DNA from: Streptomycetaceae bacterium
GTDB lineage: Bacteria; Actinomycetota; Actinomycetes; Nanopelagicales; Nanopelagicaceae
Direction of reading: 5' to 3'
Assembly: GCA_027490415.1 (NCBI GenBank)
Contig: JAIXYD010000002.1
Location: forward strand, 1 to 19,921
Length of the DNA stretch: 19,921 nucleotides
In this document: positions 15,379 to 19,921 of the stretch, in pieces
How positions within the stretch are numbered: position 1 is the stretch's first letter
How the letters are laid out: each line of letters opens with the position of its first letter
The notes under the pieces: model-generated
Told to the model about the DNA's origin: nothing
What the model saw: only the letters and a program-made list of their open reading frames with translations
Databases searched by the model: none
Translations under genes and position numbers: made by a program

Positions 15379-16077
15379 CTACCGTGATTCCAACTCTGCA
15401 CGTTGGATGAGGTAGTTACAGGTCTGACATTCTGGACCAGCTTCTGGGAACTCTCCCTCGATCACATCGATTAACTCAACGAGTAACTCTTGGAATTTAT
15501 CGCTATCTCGTTCGACCGGTAGATAATGCTGAGTAACTCCAAATCCGTGCGCGCCATCTGCAGTTTCTGTAATGCCATTGAGCTTCCAGACAAGTAAGCC
15601 CATTGTGGAAACAGGAAAAGGTTTTCCGCGATCTGGATTTTCCAAGGCATGGGCATATGCCTCGAGCTGCGGTGCATAGAAGGCGCCGTTATCGCGATCT
15701 GAATCCGAGACTTTGCAATCGATGATTCCAACTGAACCATCTTCATAGTGAGCAAGAAGGTCATAAATCCCAAGAATCTTCCACGATGTCTGACGTCCTG
15801 CGATTACAAGTGGAGCTGACTTAACCCATTGCCCCCACTGCTTTACTACGCCAGCAGGTAGAGAGGGATCTAAATCTTGCATCGATGCCCTGCGGAAGTG
15901 TTCTTCCTGTGCATCAGCTAAAGGTTTGACTAACGGGAATTGACCCGGCATTGTCACCTTAAACCAGTACTTAATCCATAGACATCGCTTACAAGTTGAC
16001 AGACCAAAGGTGAGATCAGAAGGTGCGATGGTATCTCTGGCAGGTTTATCGGGGCGATTAATTTTCTGCTGGCTCAT
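15379..16077 (-). CDS. Cas4/RecB-like PD-(D/E)XK nuclease with four-cysteine site
   Basis: This 232-residue protein looks like a stand-alone RecB-family PD-(D/E)XK nuclease. The catalytic core reads GIYDLL (D106), DGSVGIIDCKVS (D120-x-K122) and QLEAYA (Q137...Y141), the order seen in Cas4, AddB and RecB-type domains. A histidine (H60) lies where these enzymes often place a metal ligand. Two cysteines near the N-terminus (C29, C32 in STCKRCLW) and two near the C-terminus (C217, C220 in CQTCNY) could hold a 4Fe-4S cluster, as in Cas4 and AddB, although those usually have a 1+3 cysteine split. No cas genes or CRISPR repeats are present, so a housekeeping DNA-repair role is more likely. The ATG overlaps the LysE-type gene stop by 4 bp. 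Confidence 0.82.
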   Translation of the reverse strand: MSQQKINRPDKPARDTIAPSDLTFGLSTCKRCLWIKYWFKVTMPGQFPLVKPLADAQEEHFRRASMQDLDPSLPAGVVKQWGQWVKSAPLVIAGRQTSWKILGIYDLLAHYEDGSVGIIDCKVSDSDRDNGAFYAPQLEAYAHALENPDRGKPFPVSTMGLLVWKLNGITETADGAHGFGVTQHYLPVERDSDKFQELLVELIDVIEGEFPEAGPECQTCNYLIQRAELESR

Positions 16078-16745
16078 GATGCGATTAAATCACGAGCGGC
16101 AGTTGCAATGACAAGAATTCCAAGAATCATGATGACGATTCCTCCCATGGCCCGAAGAAAAATTAGTCGTCGAGTGTCATTGGCTAGCCACGCTCGGGCA
16201 GTGCCAGCTAATAAGCCCCACGTGGAATCGAGGAAGAATGCGAGGACGGCAAAGATGATCCCCATAAGAACTAATTGCTGGGCAATATTTCCCTGGTCTT
16301 TATCAACAAAGGGAGGAAGTACTGCTGCAAAGAAGACGATTCCTTTTGGATTAAGTGCACCTACCCAGAATCCATCGCGCACGCACTGCCAAAGAGTTGG
16401 TTCAGATGATTCTGCGGCGACGTTCATATCGGCAGCGTGTGCAGCTCGTTTTCGCCATGCATCAACACCTAAGTAGAGAAGATAGAGACCCCCGCCCCAT
16501 TGCACCGCTGCATAGAGAAGATCCGAGCGCGAAAGAAGTGGGCCAAAGCCAAGTGCTACAACTACAGAGAGCACAAGAGCGCCCGATGAATTTCCAAGAA
16601 CGGTAAGAACTGCAACTCTGCGACCCCAAGCAATTGCTCGTGCGATCACAAATAAAACACTTGGTCCAGGAGCCAGGATTATCACGATGGCGGCTATCAG
16701 ATATTCACTGATCCGAGTCGGTATTACTAATCCCAAGAAATCCAC
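16074..16745 (-). CDS. LysE/RhtB-family amino-acid exporter
   Basis: This 223-residue inner-membrane protein has about six hydrophobic helices. The LysE family signature is IILAPGPSVLFVIARAIAWGRRVAVLTVLGNSSG in the first third, of which APGPS-x-x-F-V is the most diagnostic part. Other typical parts are YLLYLGVDAWRKR in the middle and FWVGALNPKGIVFFAAVLPPFV (the N-P-K motif). The substrate is probably an amino acid or homoserine lactone-like compound, but not readable. The GTG at 16745 is selected because TATGAT lies exactly 6 nt upstream, so this is likely another leaderless gene. Its stop overlaps the nuclease start by 4 bp, making a two-gene operon of unrelated functions. Confidence 0.88.
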   Translation of the reverse strand: MDFLGLVIPTRISEYLIAAIVIILAPGPSVLFVIARAIAWGRRVAVLTVLGNSSGALVLSVVVALGFGPLLSRSDLLYAAVQWGGGLYLLYLGVDAWRKRAAHAADMNVAAESSEPTLWQCVRDGFWVGALNPKGIVFFAAVLPPFVDKDQGNIAQQLVLMGIIFAVLAFFLDSTWGLLAGTARAWLANDTRRLIFLRAMGGIVIMILGILVIATAARDLIAS

Positions 16746-16751
16746 CCCTGC

Positions 16752-16757
16752 ATCATA
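16752..16757 (-). promoter_or_regulatory. -10 element, leaderless-type, for lysE-nuclease operon
   Basis: On the minus strand TATGAT is followed by 6 nt and the GTG of the LysE-type gene. It is the closest to the TATAAT consensus of the set. The expected -35 position falls close to the hairpin that follows uraA. Confidence 0.5.
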
Positions 16758-16766
16758 GAGATAAAT

Positions 16767-16802
16767 AGCTAGGGCCCCGGAAAAAAATCCGAGGCCCTAG
16801 CT
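16767..16802 (-). terminator. Strong hairpin after the uracil permease gene
   Basis: Positions 16767-16781 and 16788-16802 pair to form a 14-bp stem with one C-A mismatch and a six-base loop (A on the plus strand, U on the minus strand). The stem is GC-rich. It starts 18 bp after the permease stop and ends just before the LysE promoter, so it most likely ends permease transcription. There is no U-tract after the stem on the minus strand, so it would be a non-canonical, actinobacterial-style terminator. Confidence 0.6.
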
Positions 16803-16820
16803 CTGAACCTAGTATTGAAA

Positions 16821-18113
16821 TTACTTCCCGCGTGCTTTCGCAATCGCGTGAAGTACGTGATAACCGATGACCGCAACCAGAGTTCCGTTGACGATACCAG
16901 TGAAGGTGTAATCACCCTTTGTCCATGAGTAATCAGCGATACCAATGATGATCGCTGATGCAACTACTAGGAGATTGATTGGACTTGAGAAATCTGAGCG
17001 ACTATCAACCCAGATTCGTGCGCCAAGAATTCCGATCATTCCAAAGAGTGCTGTACCAGCACCACCGAGTGCTCCCATTGGAGTTGCGGCAAGCACAGCA
17101 CCAAACTTAGGAGAGAGCGAGAGCAGGATTGCTCCGAAACCAGCAACCCAATAGGCAGCAGTGGAGTAGACACGACTTGATGCCATCACACCGATGTTCT
17201 CGGCATACGTTGTTGTTCCAGAACCACCACCTGCACCTGCAAGCGTGGTTGCAACACCATCAGCCATAAGTGCATTGCCCATTTGACTATCGAGATCTTT
17301 TCCGGTCATTGCAGCAACTGCTTTGACGTGACCGACGTTCTCGGCAATGAGCACAAGAACTACCGGGAGGAAGAGAATCATGATGCTGAATTTAAATGTT
17401 GGGGTTTCAAAAGTTGGAGCTGCGACCCACTTGGCTGCTTTGATTCCATCTGTATTCACATCACCCATAGCAAAAGCAGTGATGTAACCAACAGCTAGAC
17501 CAAGGAAGATGCTGATGCGTCCGATAATTCCGCGAGAGAAAGCCGTGAGCAGACCGATCGATACCAGAGTGATGATTCCGATCATTGTTGCATTTGGATC
17601 AACAACTTTTCCGCCAACGAGGCCTTGGAAATTATTCTTAGCCGCTGGTGCGAGATTGAGACCGATCAACATAACGATCGCGCCAGTAACAATTGGTGGC
17701 ATCAGAGTGTTGATCCAACCGATTCCTGCAGCACGAACTACAAGACCAACAAGAATTAACAGAACACCGGTAAAGACGATACCGCCGAGCGCTCCTGCCA
17801 TTCCGCCACCTTCTGCGCCCATTGCCGCAGCGATTGGGCCAAGGAATGCAAAGGATGATCCGAGATAGCTAGGAACTTTGTTCTGAGTAATGATGAGGAA
17901 GAGGAGGGTGCCGACGCCAGAGAAGAAGAGCGTGGTTGTTGCCGGAAAGCCGGTAAGGATTGGAACTAGGAATGTTGCTCCGAACATGGCGGCGATGTGC
18001 TGTAAACCAAGGCCGATGGTAAATGGCCAGCTCAGGCGCTCATCTGGGGCTACGACTTCTCCCGATTTGATCGTTGAGCCATCGCCATGGAGTTTCCATG
18101 AAAATAGTGACAC
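16821..18113 (-). CDS. uraA: NCS2-family uracil permease (UraA type)
   Basis: This integral membrane uracil:proton symporter of the NCS2 family has 430 residues with the chosen start and about 14 membrane segments. Family motifs are LGLQHIAAMFGATFLVPILTG near the N-terminus, VLIAENVGHVKAV and GTTTYAENIGVMASSRVYS; the longer motifs here are shown up to their diagnostic core. E258 and E305 align with the substrate-binding glutamates E241 and E290 of E. coli UraA, which supports uracil over xanthine specificity. The frame extends 32 codons further upstream, but that stretch lacks family features. The GTG at 18113 is preceded by AGGAAGGA at 7 nt, so I start there. A strong hairpin follows the stop. 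No pyrimidine-salvage gene is adjacent in the window. Confidence 0.9.
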   Translation of the reverse strand: MSLFSWKLHGDGSTIKSGEVVAPDERLSWPFTIGLGLQHIAAMFGATFLVPILTGFPATTTLFFSGVGTLLFLIITQNKVPSYLGSSFAFLGPIAAAMGAEGGGMAGALGGIVFTGVLLILVGLVVRAAGIGWINTLMPPIVTGAIVMLIGLNLAPAAKNNFQGLVGGKVVDPNATMIGIITLVSIGLLTAFSRGIIGRISIFLGLAVGYITAFAMGDVNTDGIKAAKWVAAPTFETPTFKFSIMILFLPVVLVLIAENVGHVKAVAAMTGKDLDSQMGNALMADGVATTLAGAGGGSGTTTYAENIGVMASSRVYSTAAYWVAGFGAILLSLSPKFGAVLAATPMGALGGAGTALFGMIGILGARIWVDSRSDFSSPINLLVVASAIIIGIADYSWTKGDYTFTGIVNGTLVAVIGYHVLHAIAKARGK

Positions 18114-18278
18114 GTAGATTTCCTTCCTCGAATACCGCGCACCTCTAAGCGTGGGCGGCAGGCCAGGATGACCAGTTATGAGGGTAGAACTAACTCCTAG
18201 GGAACCCACTAGTAGCCCTCGGCGAGTCGGAATCTCCTGAGAGTTGCCTCAAGGGGGTATTTCGTATTGAATAGCGTC
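18114..18278 (-). other. Uracil permease upstream region / possible leader RNA
   Basis: This is most of the 224-bp gap between the divergent permease and padR genes, the longest non-coding stretch in the window. It begins with the permease Shine-Dalgarno AGGAAGGA (18121-18128 on the minus strand). Beyond it are short inverted repeats, such as AGGG-TA paired with TACCCT and CTAG paired with CTAG around 18178-18215. I could not match it to a known riboswitch or to a PyrR-type attenuator. It probably holds the permease promoter and may hold a structured leader. Confidence 0.4.
18121..18128 (-). promoter_or_regulatory. Shine-Dalgarno sequence deciding the uraA start
   Basis: AGGAAGGA on the minus strand lies 7 nt before the GTG at 18113. 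It supports this start over the longer open frame beginning at 18209. Confidence 0.65.
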
Positions 18279-18314
18279 CGATATATCGATTCGATATATA
18301 GCGCTCGATATATA
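18279..18314. promoter_or_regulatory. Probable PadR operator: three CGATATAT repeats with 19-bp palindrome
   Basis: CGATATAT occurs at 18279-18286, 18292-18299 and 18306-18313, spaced 13 and 14 bp apart. Positions 18281-18289 (ATATATCGA) and 18291-18299 (TCGATATAT) form a perfect 9-bp inverted repeat around base 18290. Two TATATA blocks (18295-18300 and 18309-18314) follow. PadR dimers commonly bind AT-rich inverted repeats near their own promoter. The cluster ends 23 bp before the padR ATG, so it should overlap the -10 region or transcription start. It may also affect the divergent permease promoter. Confidence 0.7.
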
Positions 18315-18327
18315 ACCATCAGGATCT

Positions 18328-18333
18328 AGGAGG
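18328..18333 (+). promoter_or_regulatory. Shine-Dalgarno of padR
   Basis: AGGAGG lies 4 nt before the ATG at 18338, the strongest ribosome-binding site in the window. It marks padR-ino1 as a leadered transcript, unlike the leaderless-looking genes elsewhere. Confidence 0.7.
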
Positions 18334-18337
18334 AGCC

Positions 18338-18868
18338 ATGCGCTCACGTGCAGAGTCTTTGGAGTTTGCACTCCTTGGCCTCCTCTCGCAGAGCCCACTA
18401 CATGGCTATGAGCTCCGCAAACGAATCAGCGCAATTTTCGGTCCCTTCAGAGCGCTCTCTTTCTCAGTCTTATACCCACAACTTCGCAGAATGTTGGAGG
18501 CGGGGTTAATCAAAGAGACAACAGCTGAGGCCGGATCGCGTCGCTCACGCATCGTTTATGCCATCACCCAGGCCGGAGAAGATCGCTTCGTTGAGTTGGC
18601 CGAGAGCGTTAACTCTGAGGCATGGGAAGACGATGGCTTTGAAATCCGTTTCGCTTTCTTTAGCCCTACATCAACAAAGAACAGAATCAGAATTCTTGAA
18701 GGGCGTCACCGTCGACTTCAAGAGAAGGCCGAAATGCTCCGAGTCGAACTCGAGCGCTCGCCTTCGGGTATCGATAAATATCTAGAAGAGTGGCGCCGCC
18801 ATTCGTTGGAATCGGCCATGCGAGAAATTGCCTGGCTTGAAGACATGATCAAAACCGAGAGGAAATAG
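18338..18868 (+). CDS. PadR-family transcriptional regulator
   Basis: This 176-residue DNA-binding protein has an N-terminal PadR winged helix: [20 protein letters not shown], then [19 protein letters not shown] and the wing around [19 protein letters not shown]. The C-terminal half (about residues 95-176) is a Vir_act_alpha_C-like helical dimerisation region ending with [16 protein letters not shown]. In many actinobacteria a PadR gene directly precedes inositol-3-phosphate synthase; here the two are 1 bp apart. It probably controls its own operon through the CGATATAT cluster just upstream, perhaps responding to inositol or a precursor, though the ligand is unknown. The start is set by a strong AGGAGG 4 nt before the ATG. 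Confidence 0.92.
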   Translation: MRSRAESLEFALLGLLSQSPLHGYELRKRISAIFGPFRALSFSVLYPQLRRMLEAGLIKETTAEAGSRRSRIVYAITQAGEDRFVELAESVNSEAWEDDGFEIRFAFFSPTSTKNRIRILEGRHRRLQEKAEMLRVELERSPSGIDKYLEEWRRHSLESAMREIAWLEDMIKTERK

Positions 18869-18869
18869 A

Positions 18870-19921
18870 GTGAAAATCACAACTGGAAAAGGCGACATCC
18901 GTGTTGCCATCGTTGGAGTAGGAAACTGCGCCAACTCATTGGTGCAAGGTGTTACTTATTACAAGGACGCTGCTTCAGATCAAGAGATCCCTGGTCTCAT
19001 GCATGCAACTGTCGGCGCGTATCACATCAGCAACGTTAAATTCGTTGCCGCATTTGATGTTGATGCAAAGAAGGTCGGTCTTGACCTCGCAGATGCAATC
19101 TGGGCGAGCGAGAACAACACAATTAAATTTAGCGATGTCGCTAAGACAGGAGTAGAAGTTCTCCGTGGAACAACTCTCGATGGTCTAGGACGCTACTATC
19201 GCGAAACAATTACAGAGTCGACTGCAGCACCAGTTGACGTAGTTGCAACCCTTAAGGAAGAGCAAGTAGATGTGCTCATCTGCTACCTACCAGTGGGATC
19301 AGAAGAAGCAGCTAAGTTCTACGCACAGTGCGCACTTGACGCTGGTTGTGCCTTCGTGAACGCACTTCCAGTCTTTATTGCTTCAGACCCAGTATGGGCA
19401 AAGAAGTTTGAAGATGCCGGTGTTCCAATCGTGGGCGATGACATCAAGAGCCAGGTCGGTGCAACAATTACACACCGCATCATGGCTAAGTTGTTCCAGG
19501 ACCGCGGAGTACATCTAGACCGCACCTACCAGCTCAACGTTGGTGGAAACATGGACTTTAAGAACATGCTTGAGCGCGATCGCCTAGAGTCGAAGAAGAT
19601 CTCAAAGACAAACTCTGTGACCTCACAGCTAGATCACGACATGGGTGAGAAGAATGTTCACATTGGACCTTCTGATTACATCCCATGGCTCGATGATCGT
19701 AAGTGGGCATATGTCCGTCTTGAAGGACGTGCCTTCGGTGACGTTCCATTGAACCTTGAGTACAAGCTCGAAGTATGGGATTCACCAAACTCAGCTGGCG
19801 TGATCATTGACGCACTTCGCTGCGCAAAAATCGGCCTAGATCGTAAAGTCGGTGGAGCGCTGCTTTCACCTTCTTCATACTTCATGAAGACCCCACCTGT
19901 TCAGTACACAGATGAGCAGGC
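18870..19921 (+). CDS. ino1: Inositol-3-phosphate synthase, actinobacterial type (3'-partial)
   Basis: This enzyme converts glucose-6-phosphate to 1L-myo-inositol 3-phosphate with NAD+, the first step to phosphatidylinositol and (in many actinobacteria) mycothiol. About 350 residues are visible; the family has about 360, so only the last few are lost at the window edge. Visible features are the NAD-binding loop [16 protein letters not shown] (from about residue 12), [53 protein letters not shown], the lysine-rich [12 protein letters not shown] and [15 protein letters not shown]. The GTG at 18870 follows the padR stop by one base, with GAGAGGAAA just upstream serving as its ribosome-binding site. 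It is in an operon with padR. Glucokinase encoded at 12384 could supply its substrate. Confidence 0.95.
   Translation, partial: MKITTGKGDIRVAIVGVGNCANSLVQGVTYYKDAASDQEIPGLMHATVGAYHISNVKFVAAFDVDAKKVGLDLADAIWASENNTIKFSDVAKTGVEVLRGTTLDGLGRYYRETITESTAAPVDVVATLKEEQVDVLICYLPVGSEEAAKFYAQCALDAGCAFVNALPVFIASDPVWAKKFEDAGVPIVGDDIKSQVGATITHRIMAKLFQDRGVHLDRTYQLNVGGNMDFKNMLERDRLESKKISKTNSVTSQLDHDMGEKNVHIGPSDYIPWLDDRKWAYVRLEGRAFGDVPLNLEYKLEVWDSPNSAGVIIDALRCAKIGLDRKVGGALLSPSSYFMKTPPVQYTDEQ

Noticed and set aside
15379..16077. Cas4 protein of a CRISPR-Cas system
   Set aside because: No direct-repeat array and no other cas gene occurs in the window, and the cysteine pattern differs from canonical Cas4.
18114..18209. 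N-terminal extension of the uracil permease up to 18209
   Set aside because: The extra 32 residues show no NCS2 features. A good Shine-Dalgarno sequence lies directly before the GTG at 18113, and the extension would occupy the likely leader region.
18178..18265. Possible glycine, TPP, purine or guanidine riboswitch upstream of uraA
   Set aside because: Short matches such as ACTCTCAGG or GGGTTCC appear, but the conserved cores of those aptamers are not present in the right order on either strand.
1..19921. Horizontally acquired island or mobile element
   Set aside because: No transposase, integrase, tRNA-end repeat or abrupt base-composition change was seen. The genes are typical actinobacterial chromosomal ones.

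Overview
The window reads as chromosome of a small, streamlined actinobacterium of moderate GC. The case is a set of actinobacterial marker genes: a DUF3000 protein beside ribonuclease D, actinobacterial-type inositol-3-phosphate synthase behind a PadR regulator, and a PimB'-like mannosyltransferase next to an NlpC/P60 hydrolase, FadD15-like ligase, 144-residue SRPBCC protein, ROK glucokinase and PlsC. Base composition looks near balanced by eye, not GC-rich like Streptomyces or Mycobacterium. Gaps between genes are tiny: most are 0-75 bp, several genes overlap, and the only gap above 100 bp is 224 bp. This fits freshwater acI-type (Nanopelagicales-like) Actinobacteria, but that placement is inference. 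No tRNA, rRNA, CRISPR array, insertion sequence, prophage or other mobile DNA was seen.

Layout. 1-3287 (+): a Fe3+ ABC importer (binding protein cut by the window edge, two-module permease, ATPase). 3265-5169 (-): DUF3000 protein then ribonuclease D. 5240-6085 (+): EamA/DMT-family transporter. 6089-6706 (-): RibD C-terminal-type reductase. 6749-8910 (+): secreted NlpC/P60 hydrolase translationally linked to a PimB'-like glycosyltransferase. 8894-11868 (-): FadD15-like acyl-CoA ligase, a sensorless histidine kinase and a NarL/FixJ response regulator. 11941-13328 (+): SRPBCC protein and ROK glucokinase. 13335-14623 (-): small acidic protein and a Gfo/Idh/MocA oxidoreductase. 14674-15378 (+): PlsC-type acyltransferase. 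15379-16745 (-): LysE-type exporter and a Cas4/RecB-like PD-(D/E)XK nuclease with four cysteines. 16821-18113 (-): UraA-type uracil permease. 18338-19921 (+): PadR regulator and inositol-3-phosphate synthase (cut by the right edge).

How the genes work together. Inositol phosphate synthesis, acyl-CoA activation, lysophosphatidate acylation, PimB'-type mannosylation and peptidoglycan hydrolysis together suggest an envelope and phosphatidylinositol-lipid neighbourhood. Much of the 6.7-15.4 kb order matches the M. tuberculosis Rv2182c-Rv2190c region. The unusual additions are the two-component pair with no sensor domain and the Cas4-like nuclease.

Regulation. At least five starts carry a TANNNT hexamer exactly 6 nt upstream of the ATG/GTG, and a sixth carries one 7 nt upstream. 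This is the geometry expected for leaderless mRNAs. The padR-ino1 operon instead has a strong Shine-Dalgarno sequence and a cluster of three CGATATAT repeats that looks like a PadR operator.
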